From: Chloroflexota bacterium
GTDB lineage: Bacteria; Chloroflexota; Anaerolineae; B4-G1; SLSP01
Reading direction: 5' to 3'
DNA: 6,207 bases
Assembly: GCA_012798275.1 (NCBI GenBank)
Contig: JAAZNO010000490.1
Location: 1 to 6,207 of the forward strand
The position numbers and the translations under genes were made by a program. The notes beneath the pieces were generated by a model. The model made no database searches. It was not told where the DNA came from and saw only the letters and a list, made by a program, of their open reading frames with translations. Below are positions 1-6,180 of this stretch, one piece after another. Numbering within the stretch: position 1 is the first letter of the stretch; the number at the start of each line of letters is the position of its first letter.

Positions 1-137
1 AAACAAGTCTCCCCTTTCAGAGCCAGGTCTGCATTTAGCGAACGGCCCCGCAGTCGGGCTCCTTCTTCTTGAGCCACAATAGGCCTATACAAGACTTCCC
101 CCGCCGGTTGCCGGAAGCGCAGACCTGCACCCTTCCC
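1..137. other. Left-edge noncoding stretch with small inverted repeats
   Basis: I see no supportable gene here. Plus-strand frames entering from the left close within about 25 codons (TGA at 70-72, TAG at 80-82), so the C-terminal tail of an upstream gene is possible but cannot be shown. Two small symmetric elements are visible: the perfect palindrome ATAGGCCTAT at 79-88, and an inverted repeat CTTCC (95-99) / GGAAG (113-117) enclosing CCGG-TTG-CCGG. The second lies about 20 nt past the stop codon of the leftward DUF2255 gene and could form a transcript-end hairpin. It lacks the following U-run of an intrinsic terminator. Confidence 0.3.
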
Positions 138-512
138 CTAGCGCGGCGCCAGCCTGAGCGTGGTCGCACGCGCGTCGTCAGTGAGCATGGGAGCGACGTA
201 CTGCGGGTAACGGCGATATTTGGCGCGGTAGGCAGCGTCCACCTGAGCGTTGATGGCGGGATCGCGCTCTTCCACGAAGACGACGTCTTTCTCGACCCCG
301 CCGGCCTCGATCCGCCCCTCATGGCGCACCTGGACGCCGCGATACCAGGCGCTGTCCCGTCCCCGGTAGAAGCGGACGTAAAGCGCGTCGCCAACGCGGA
401 CCACCCAAATCGTCACCGGCTGGCGCAGGGCGCCGTCACGCTGCACGGACGCCAGCTGCAATTCCTCTGCAGCACCAATCCGCTCGAGCTCTTCCTCCGT
501 CCACTGGGACAT
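138..512 (-). CDS. DUF2255 family protein
   Basis: This is a 124-residue protein of the DUF2255 family, whose biochemical role is not established. Family-typical features are the N-terminal WTEEELERIG segment (4-13), the PVTIWVVRVGDALYVR strand pair (32-47), and the conserved block around GRDSAWYRG (51-59), followed by a C-terminal DAAYRAKYRRYP helix (92-103). The alternating hydrophobic strands and the W/Y-rich RGRDSAWY segment resemble split-barrel flavin- or F420-binding proteins, but that is inference. The length is normal for the family, and no signal peptide or membrane segment is present, so it should be cytosolic. The start is set by a GGGGGAGG Shine-Dalgarno about 7 nt upstream. The gene begins only 15 nt after the aldo/keto reductase stop, with its ribosome site inside that gap, so the two are almost certainly co-transcribed. 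Confidence 0.88.
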   Translation of the reverse strand: MSQWTEEELERIGAAEELQLASVQRDGALRQPVTIWVVRVGDALYVRFYRGRDSAWYRGVQVRHEGRIEAGGVEKDVVFVEERDPAINAQVDAAYRAKYRRYPQYVAPMLTDDARATTLRLAPR

Positions 513-527
513 GTCCTACCTCCCCCA

Positions 528-1511
<984 letters not shown>

Positions 1512-1594
1512 CTCGGTCTCCTTTCACCCGCACCTGGAAATAAAAAACTTTGCGCCCCAGACGTTCTCCGCGATCAGCTCCGCACTTCCCGCGC
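1512..1594 (-). other. Gap between Cys-rich gene and aldo/keto reductase
   Basis: The 83-nt spacer between the small Cys-rich gene and the reductase carries the reductase Shine-Dalgarno and an A/T-rich patch (about 1540-1554, reading GTTTTTTATTT on the minus strand). I see no convincing hairpin before the T-run and no -35/-10 pair, so read-through from the upstream promoter at 1867-1875 is the simplest view. A weak internal promoter or attenuator in the A/T patch cannot be excluded. Confidence 0.3.
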
Positions 1595-1780
1595 TCAGGC
1601 GCACTCACAACACGCAGCGCCACAAGCCGGCTCGAAGCGCGGTTGAAGCCGCTCCTCGCATTTGGAAGCGCAGCTTGACTCATCATCCTCCACGAAGTTG
1701 TCTCGGAGGGCCATAGTGGAACGCATCCGCAGCTCTGCTTCACGCTCGACTCTCAACATCAACTGAATAGCCAGGTCCAT
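1595..1780 (-). CDS. Small Cys-rich protein, unrecognised (61 aa)
   Basis: I do not recognise this 61-residue product. It has an amphipathic, charged N-terminal half (1-26, LMLRVEREAELRMRSTMALR), an acidic hinge (EDDE, 31-34), and a C-terminal third holding all six cysteines: C37, C41, C53, C57, C58 and C60, spaced CX3C-X11-CX3CCXC. A leader-like front and Cys-dense tail are typical of ribosomally made, modified peptide precursors, and also of small metal- or redox-active proteins. No maturase is visible nearby to decide. The ATG at 1780 has a strong AAGGAG site 8 nt upstream. A TTG at 1837, also with an AGGAG about 7 nt away, would give 80 residues and two more cysteines (C7, C18). The gene follows the leftward promoter directly and precedes the aldo/keto reductase. 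About two thirds of third codon positions are G/C (40 of 61 by hand), which looks lower than in the neighbours. Confidence 0.6.
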   Translation of the reverse strand: MDLAIQLMLRVEREAELRMRSTMALRDNFVEDDESSCASKCEERLQPRFEPACGAACCECA

Positions 1781-1866
1781 CTCACACACTCCTTCTGCAA
1801 TTTTCGTACTGAGCGGGCAGGGCTTCATTTTCCGCAAGCGTCGAACTCCTGTCCCTCACACTTATC

Positions 1867-1875
1867 ATTATAGCA
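1867..1875 (-). promoter_or_regulatory. Extended -10 promoter for the leftward unit
   Basis: Read on the minus strand this is TGCTATAAT: a perfect TATAAT (1872 down to 1867) with the TGn extension. No good -35 hexamer is found at 16-18 bp spacing (candidates ACCACA, TACCAC and ATACCA are poor), which is usual for extended -10 promoters and for activator-dependent ones. Transcription would start near 1860, giving a leader of about 80 nt before the Cys-rich gene at 1780, followed by the reductase and DUF2255. Confidence 0.6.
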
Positions 1876-1893
1876 GCGCTGAATGCAGTGTGG
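1873..1893. promoter_or_regulatory. Candidate operator between divergent promoters
   Basis: The 21 bp separating the two divergent -10 boxes contain the perfect 8-bp palindrome CAGCGCTG (1874-1881). They also hold a direct repeat of GCAG (1873-1876 and 1885-1888) with a 12-bp period, close to one helical turn. AraC-family proteins commonly bind short direct repeats overlapping -35 regions, and the product of the adjacent regulator gene is the natural candidate. The repeats are short enough to arise by chance, so this rests on position more than on sequence. Confidence 0.3.
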
Positions 1894-1899
1894 TATAAT
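1891..1899 (+). promoter_or_regulatory. Extended -10 promoter for the AraC-type regulator
   Basis: The sequence TGGTATAAT is a perfect -10 hexamer (1894-1899) with the TGn extension. The -35 position at 17-bp spacing (TAGCAG, 1871-1876) does not fit consensus and lies across the opposing promoter. Transcription should start near 1906, leaving a leader of about 54 nt before the ATG at 1960. The position also argues against a GTG start at 1888, which would fall upstream of the transcription start. Confidence 0.6.
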
Positions 1900-1959
1900 C
1901 ATTCTGGAAGATCATTGCACGATTCTGCAAGCCTCAGGAAAAAACGACAAGGAGGTCCT

Positions 1960-2916
1960 ATGAATGCGCAACATCCCCTCCAGGCAGAGCTCGAGGTCTC
2001 TCGGATGCAAGCCAGCAGGGACGAGTTGGTCGAGCGACTTATGCGCGCCCTCCGCAAGGACGGCGGCAGCGAGCCACTCAAGGGCCTGCGCCTCCATCGC
2101 CTCTCCGCTCCCACAGAGTTGGCCCACAGTGTGTCTGACCCGGCCTTTTGTGTGATTGCGCAGGGGAGCAAGGAGGGCTTCCTGGGCGAGTACCGGTACC
2201 AGTACGATCCCATGCACTACCTGTTGGTCACGGCCGAGCTCCCCATCGTGAGCCACGTCATCGAAGCGTCGCCGGAACGCCCCTACCTCAGCCTCAGCCT
2301 CAAACTCGATCCCACAACCGTCGGCGCCGTCATGGTCGAAACCGGCCAGCTCGCGACGCGCGACGAGGCGCACGTGCGCGCGCTCGACGTCAGCACCCTG
2401 GATGCCGATCTGCTCGACGCCATCGTGCGCCTGATGCGGCTCCTGGACAATCCCACGGAAGCGCCTTTCCTTGCGCCGCTGATCACGCGGGAAATCATCT
2501 TTCGCCTGCTGTTGGGTGAACAAGGCAACCGGCTCCGCTATATCGCCACCCAAGGGGGCCACGCTCACCGCATCGCCCGGGCCATCGAGCGGCTCCGCAA
2601 CGAGTTCGACCATCCCTTGCGAGTCGAAGACATCGCCCGCGACCTGGGCATGAGCGTCTCGAGTTTTCAACATCACTTCAAAGCCGTGACCGCGATGAGT
2701 CCGTTGCAATTTCAAAAACAAGTGCGACTTCAGGAAGCCCGCCGGCTGATGCTCAGCGAGGATCTCGACGCGGCGACCGCCGGTTATCGGGTGGGCTTCA
2801 ATGACCCCGCACACTTCAATCGGGAATACAAAAAGACCTTCGGCCTGCCGCCGCTATCCGACGTGAAACGACTCCGCGAGCAGGCCGCCCCCAACGAGCG
2901 CCTCAGCGCCGGGTGA
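1960..2916 (+). CDS. AraC family transcriptional regulator with AraC_N domain
   Basis: This is a cytosolic DNA-binding regulator of 318 residues. The N-terminal sensor region fits the AraC_N family (about 40-195), with the typical FCVIAQGSKEGFLGEYRYQYDP (63-84) and VTAELPIVSHVIEASPERPY (90-109) segments. The C-terminal domain has two helix-turn-helix units: VEDIARDLGMSVSSFQHHFKAVTAMSP (about 222-247) and the second around TAGYRVGFNDPAHFNREYKKTFGLPP (273-298), with the diagnostic GF-x-D-x-x-HFNREYKKxFG signature. E. coli YqhC has this architecture and activates reductase genes on aldehyde stress. Here too the regulator is divergent from an aldo/keto reductase, so control of the leftward unit is likely, though the inducer is unknown. 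The start at 1960 follows AAGGAGGT by 3 nt, which is tight. The upstream GTG at 1888 precedes the promoter and is rejected. The stop overlaps the Shine-Dalgarno of the next gene. Confidence 0.95.
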   Translation: MNAQHPLQAELEVSRMQASRDELVERLMRALRKDGGSEPLKGLRLHRLSAPTELAHSVSDPAFCVIAQGSKEGFLGEYRYQYDPMHYLLVTAELPIVSHVIEASPERPYLSLSLKLDPTTVGAVMVETGQLATRDEAHVRALDVSTLDADLLDAIVRLMRLLDNPTEAPFLAPLITREIIFRLLLGEQGNRLRYIATQGGHAHRIARAIERLRNEFDHPLRVEDIARDLGMSVSSFQHHFKAVTAMSPLQFQKQVRLQEARRLMLSEDLDAATAGYRVGFNDPAHFNREYKKTFGLPPLSDVKRLREQAAPNERLSAG

Positions 2917-2927
2917 AGGAGGCTATG

Positions 2928-4016
2928 ATGACCACTGAACTCCAGGGCCGGGTGCTGTTTGCCAACAACAAGCCTGCCGCCAACGTCGAGGTGCGGGTCT
3001 TCGATGAGGACGCCCCCTGGCGACACGACGATGACCTCACGGTGACGCCGGGGCTTTCGGACCGCGACGGACGCTTCACGGTAGTGTACGACCCCGGCCG
3101 TTTCCTCGACGATCCGGAGCTCGCCCCTTCCTGGGGCCACACCTTCCTCACCCGGCTGCGGCGTCTCTTCGGCCGCCCGTCTGAAAGCGACGAGGTGGAT
3201 CTCTACCTGCCCTATCTGGAGTTCCGCTACACCTATCTCGACAAATCTTATCGTCACACGACGCCGCTGCTGCCGCTGGTGACAGAATACCGGCTGCCCG
3301 CCCTGTTCTCCCCCCTCACCCAGTTCCGTCCCAGCGAACACGGCCTGCACTTCATCAACAGCTTCCCCGGCTATCCGCTGCCCTTCAAACTGCCCCTCGT
3401 CAACGATGTTTCCGCCTACTACGGCCTTTGCGGGGGAATGTCCTCCGCAGCCTGCGACTATTACTACGCCGAAAAATCTGTCCCCGAGTTGAGTCAAGTC
3501 CCAGAGCGCGGCACGCCCTTCTACAAATATCTCTACAACCGGCAGCTGGATACCTTCGGCGCTATGGGACGCTACGTTCTGCGCTTTGCGGAATGGATGG
3601 CGCTGCCGGCCGAAGGTCCCCAGGGCATCCGCGCCCGCACGCTCAAGGAATTTGGGGTCGCGCGCCGCCGCCTCGACGCTCACGTGCCCGTGATCCTGGG
3701 CCTGATCTACGTGGGGTTCAAAGACACGGCGCGCCTGTGGGAAAACCATCAAGTGCTGGCCTACGCCTGCACGGAAACTGCCCTGGAAGTGTACGAGATC
3801 GCCCTCTACGACCCCAACTACCCCAACCGCGATGATGTGATCCTCCGCGCGGAGAAGACCGCCGCGGGCGCCAGGCGGGTATGGGGCTTCCCGCCGCGTT
3901 CCGAGCCGGTCGAGGGCCTCACGTGCGTGCAACAAATCCCCGGTCGCGCCGACCGTCCCGTGCACGGCTTCTTCATCATGCCCTACATTCCCAGCGCGCC
4001 GCCGGAGCTGGAATGA
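2928..4016 (+). CDS. TTR-like domain plus papain-like Cys/His domain protein
   Basis: I cannot name this 362-residue protein. Residues 5-56 form a likely transthyretin/carboxypeptidase-regulatory-like beta-sandwich (GRVLFANNKPAANVEVRVFDED, then LSDRDGRFTVVYDP). From about 155 on there is a domain with a papain-like order of catalytic residues: Cys168 in YYGLCGGMSSA, His274 in WENHQVLAYA, and Asp295 in ALYDPNYPNRDD. Cysteine-peptidase or peptidase-like activity follows as an inference from that order; the substrate is unknown. There is no signal peptide or membrane segment, so it appears cytosolic unless exported otherwise. The start chosen is the second of two tandem ATGs, 5 nt after AAGGAGG (2916-2922). 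The ATG at 2925 is possible; the GTG at 2913 would place the ribosome site inside the gene. The 11-nt gap after the AraC-type gene, with the Shine-Dalgarno starting at its stop, suggests one operon and translational coupling. Confidence 0.85.
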   Translation: MTTELQGRVLFANNKPAANVEVRVFDEDAPWRHDDDLTVTPGLSDRDGRFTVVYDPGRFLDDPELAPSWGHTFLTRLRRLFGRPSESDEVDLYLPYLEFRYTYLDKSYRHTTPLLPLVTEYRLPALFSPLTQFRPSEHGLHFINSFPGYPLPFKLPLVNDVSAYYGLCGGMSSAACDYYYAEKSVPELSQVPERGTPFYKYLYNRQLDTFGAMGRYVLRFAEWMALPAEGPQGIRARTLKEFGVARRRLDAHVPVILGLIYVGFKDTARLWENHQVLAYACTETALEVYEIALYDPNYPNRDDVILRAEKTAAGARRVWGFPPRSEPVEGLTCVQQIPGRADRPVHGFFIMPYIPSAPPELE

Positions 4017-4059
4017 CGCGAGAACGCAGCCGCAGGGGATAAACTCGGGCGCGACCGCC

Positions 4060-4084
4060 GGCCCCTCTCAGGGAGCCGGGGGCC
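4060..4084 (+). terminator. GC-rich stem-loop, possible transcript end
   Basis: GGCCCC (4060-4065) and GGGGCC (4079-4084) form a six-pair G/C stem, and the loop contains a further CTC/GAG pairing (4067-4069 with 4073-4075). It lies 44 nt after the papain-like gene's stop, where a transcript end would be expected. It is followed by ATTCCC rather than a T-run, so it is not a classical intrinsic terminator. It may act as an RNA 3'-end stabiliser or a Rho-linked pause. Confidence 0.35.
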
Positions 4085-4093
4085 ATTCCCAGC

Positions 4094-4122
4094 TTGCGAC
4101 ATCGCGAGGTTGGGGTTACACT
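4094..4122 (+). promoter_or_regulatory. Weak promoter candidate for the L,D-transpeptidase
   Basis: TTGCGA (4094-4099) and TACACT (4117-4122) are separated by exactly 17 bp, each matching consensus at four of six positions. Transcription would begin near 4129, leaving a leader of only about 11 nt that starts beside the GGAGG ribosome site. That short leader and the modest boxes make the call tentative; read-through from the upstream operon is the alternative. Confidence 0.3.
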
Positions 4123-4139
4123 CTGCGGCGGAGGATACC

Positions 4140-5231
4140 ATGTCGCCGATGCTCACCCGTCGCCAGATGCTCAAGTTGATCGTCGCCGCCGCAACGACGG
4201 CAGCGCTTGCCCCCACGCTTCACGCGCGAGCGTCCTATCCCTCGGAACTGCTGCCCCCCGGCGCCGACTTCGACCCTCGCCACCAGCTAGAACCGTGGGT
4301 GTGGATGGGACGCCCGATCCGCACCGTCGCCTTCTACGAAGAGCCGAGCACCTCCGCCAAACGGCTTGACGTGCGCTCTCGGGATCAGGCAGTGGAGCTG
4401 TTGGAGGAAGTCCATGCCCCCTTCAGTGCGCACAACGACCTGTGGTACCGCACGCCGTTGGGCTACGCGCATTCGGCGTGGCTCTTGCCCATGCGCATCT
4501 ATCCGCCGCAGCCCTTCATCCAAGACCTCGGCGAATGGGGATTTTGGGGCGAGATCTCCCAGGTCACGACCGGCGGCTACACCGCGCCTTCCCTGAACGC
4601 CTCCAAGCAATACACCTTCTACGGCGGCTGCGTTTTCTGGGTCATCGCGGCCAGCGAAGACGAGCAGGGCGTCGGCTGGTACAAAGTCTTTGACGATTAT
4701 CCGCCCCGGCAGCGGACGAACCATCAGTGGGTGCTGGCGAAGGACGTGCGGCGCCTGCCGCGGCAGGAACTCGCCCCTCTCCGGCCGTTTGTGGGCCGCA
4801 AACGCATCGAGGTAGATCTCACCGCACAGCGGCTCACCTGCTTTGAGGGCGACACCCCCGTCCTCAGCACCCTCATCGCTTCGGGCGTGGGGGGACATGC
4901 TACGCCTGCCGGCGAGCAGAGCGTGCTGCTGAAGCAAGGTTCGCGGCACATGAGCAACGTGCCCTACGAGGGCGGCCTGGAACTGGAAAATCCCAGCGAT
5001 ATGTTCGACCTGCCCGGCATCCCGTGGAACACTTTCTTCGACCTGGAAGGGCGCGCCATTCACGGCGTCTACTGGCACAATGATTTTGGGGTCCGCCGCA
5101 GCCACGGCTGTATCAACGCGCCGAGCGAGGCCGCGCGCTTCGTCTACCGCTGGACCCATCCCATCGGCGGCTTCGAAGACGAGTTCATCCAGAGCGACAA
5201 GCGCGTGGGGACGCCAATCCTGTTTTACTGA
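4140..5231 (+). CDS. Exported L,D-transpeptidase (YkuD domain)
   Basis: This is a 363-residue cell-wall enzyme of the L,D-transpeptidase family, which makes meso-DAP or related 3-3 cross-links in peptidoglycan, or attaches proteins to it, outside the membrane. The N-terminus has a twin-arginine-like motif TRRQMLK (6-12), a short hydrophobic stretch (13-24), and a plausible cleavage after HARA (31). Residues about 60-117 (VAFYEEPSTSAKR to YAHSAWLLP) and about 150-207 look like two SH3-like wall-binding modules. The YkuD domain (about 221-340) starts at KRIEVDLTAQRLTCFEGD and carries the catalytic set His308 (IHGVYWHNDFG), Ser321-His322-Gly323-Cys324, and R319. Cys324 is the expected nucleophile. 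The ATG at 4140 follows GGAGG by 5 nt; the upstream in-frame TTG at 4110 would spoil the export signal. The stop lies 4 nt from that of the convergent lipoprotein gene. Confidence 0.93.
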   Translation: MSPMLTRRQMLKLIVAAATTAALAPTLHARASYPSELLPPGADFDPRHQLEPWVWMGRPIRTVAFYEEPSTSAKRLDVRSRDQAVELLEEVHAPFSAHNDLWYRTPLGYAHSAWLLPMRIYPPQPFIQDLGEWGFWGEISQVTTGGYTAPSLNASKQYTFYGGCVFWVIAASEDEQGVGWYKVFDDYPPRQRTNHQWVLAKDVRRLPRQELAPLRPFVGRKRIEVDLTAQRLTCFEGDTPVLSTLIASGVGGHATPAGEQSVLLKQGSRHMSNVPYEGGLELENPSDMFDLPGIPWNTFFDLEGRAIHGVYWHNDFGVRRSHGCINAPSEAARFVYRWTHPIGGFEDEFIQSDKRVGTPILFY

Positions 5232-5235
5232 CCCC

Positions 5236-6180
5236 TCACTCCACGCTGAAGCTCTCCACCACCCGCGTCACCAACGGATCCACGGCGCGCACCCCCAAAG
5301 GACGGCTGCGCAGCAGGTAGAGCCGGTAATCCTGTCCCTGAATGACCCACACGACGGCCTCCCCACCGGAACGTCCAGGCCAGGTCTCGCGGAAACGGAA
5401 CGCCGGATGTTCCCCCCAGGACGCCTCCTCGAAGTCCACGATCTCCGGCAGCTCCCCGTACCGGTTCGGCTCGCAGGTGGCTTCGACCAGCACCCATGCG
5501 GTGTCGTAGTGCAGCGGCTCCGTGGGACCGGGCGCCCACCACACCCCCAGCTCGCTGTGCCCATAGGTCCACACGCGACCGCCGGCCCACGCATCCCCCT
5601 GAGCGACGCGCTCCTCGAAGATGGCCGGCACGAGGAGGCGGGCCGCAGCGGGCAGCACGGCTTCCAGATCATGGAGCAGCACCGGCTCCGGCTCGAAAGA
5701 GCCCACGCGCGCGCCGCGCACCTCGATGGGAGCGGTGACGGTGATGGCGACCTGCCACGTCCCCGACAGCGCATCCAGGGGGAGGATCACCGGCGCGGCG
5801 CTCGTGTAGCGATACTCCCCGGCGTACGGGAGCGGCAGCATGGCGAAGACCATGCCGTGGGGATCGCGGAGCGTCGCGGTGATCATGGCGCTCGCCGCAG
5901 CGGCGACAGACGCCTCCGTGAGCGGCTCCAGCGCCACGGTGAGCGGGAATGGCTCCAGCGGCGAGACGCCATCGAGCTCGGGCAACGTCAGCGCCAGCGC
6001 GGGGACGGGCGTGGGGGTTGGTGTGGGAGTGGCCGTAGGGGTCGGCGTCGGCGTGGGGGTGGACGTTGCCGTCGGCGTCAGCGTCGCGGTAGGGGTCGGC
6101 GTCGGAGGCGGGGGCGGCGTCGGCGCAGCGCACCCCGTCAGCAAGAGCAGGCTGAGGAACAGCACAATTCGGTATCGCAT
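5236..6180 (-). CDS. Lipoprotein with Pro/Thr-repeat stalk, function unknown
   Basis: This is a 314-residue surface lipoprotein. The signal peptide (1-16) ends in a good lipobox, LTGC, with Cys17 as the lipidated residue. Residues 20-60 are a low-complexity linker of Pro-Thr units with Ala, Leu and Ser, acting as a stalk away from the membrane and possibly glycosylated. Residues about 61-152 look like an immunoglobulin-like beta domain (FPLTVALEPL, then ITATLRDPHGMVFAMLPL, then GTWQVAITVTAP). Residues about 180-314 form a second domain ending in YRLYLLRSRPL and VTRVVESFSVE, somewhat like PsbP/Mog1-type folds; this is a guess. No catalytic motif is visible. Such lipoproteins are frequent in Chloroflexota. 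The start at 6180 has a GGGAG site 9 nt upstream; the promoter lies beyond the window. No terminator separates it from the convergent transpeptidase gene. Confidence 0.88.
   Translation of the reverse strand: MRYRIVLFLSLLLLTGCAAPTPPPPPTPTPTATLTPTATSTPTPTPTPTATPTPTPTPVPALALTLPELDGVSPLEPFPLTVALEPLTEASVAAAASAMITATLRDPHGMVFAMLPLPYAGEYRYTSAAPVILPLDALSGTWQVAITVTAPIEVRGARVGSFEPEPVLLHDLEAVLPAAARLLVPAIFEERVAQGDAWAGGRVWTYGHSELGVWWAPGPTEPLHYDTAWVLVEATCEPNRYGELPEIVDFEEASWGEHPAFRFRETWPGRSGGEAVVWVIQGQDYRLYLLRSRPLGVRAVDPLVTRVVESFSVE
6001..6123 (-). repeat. Imperfect hexanucleotide repeat encoding the Pro/Thr linker
   Basis: A run of roughly 6-bp units (GGCGTC / GGGGTN-like on the plus strand) encodes alternating Pro-Thr residues 20-60 of the lipoprotein. 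Unit copies have diverged at third positions, and some encode Ala, Leu or Ser, so the array is old enough to have drifted but could still change length by slippage. Its right-hand end is very C-rich on the coding strand, encoding PPPPP. Confidence 0.85.

Noticed and set aside
48..70. CCCG/CGGG hairpin followed by CCTTCTTCTT as an intrinsic terminator
   Set aside because: The stem is only four clean pairs and the tail is C/T mixed rather than a T-run, too weak to call.
1595..1780. Assigning the Cys-rich peptide to a named class such as lanthipeptide, SCIFF or metallothionein
   Set aside because: The cysteine spacing does not clearly match any class I know, and no cyclase, radical-SAM or LanM-type gene occurs in the window.
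1888..1959. GTG start at 1888 for the AraC-type regulator (24 extra residues)
   Set aside because: It precedes the TGGTATAAT promoter at 1891-1899 and has no Shine-Dalgarno, while the ATG at 1960 follows AAGGAGGT.
1912..2814. 300-codon minus-strand frame across the AraC-type regulator
   Set aside because: Mirror frame of a convincingly identified regulator; no family motif or Shine-Dalgarno of its own.
2784..3965. 393-codon minus-strand frame across the papain-like gene
   Set aside because: The plus-strand frame has ribosome site, operon spacing and catalytic-type motifs. The antisense product is a low-information, Val/Gly/Arg/Glu-rich shadow.
4287..5159. 290-codon minus-strand frame antisense to the L,D-transpeptidase
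   Set aside because: Lies wholly within a gene with an intact SHGC catalytic motif; no independent coding evidence.
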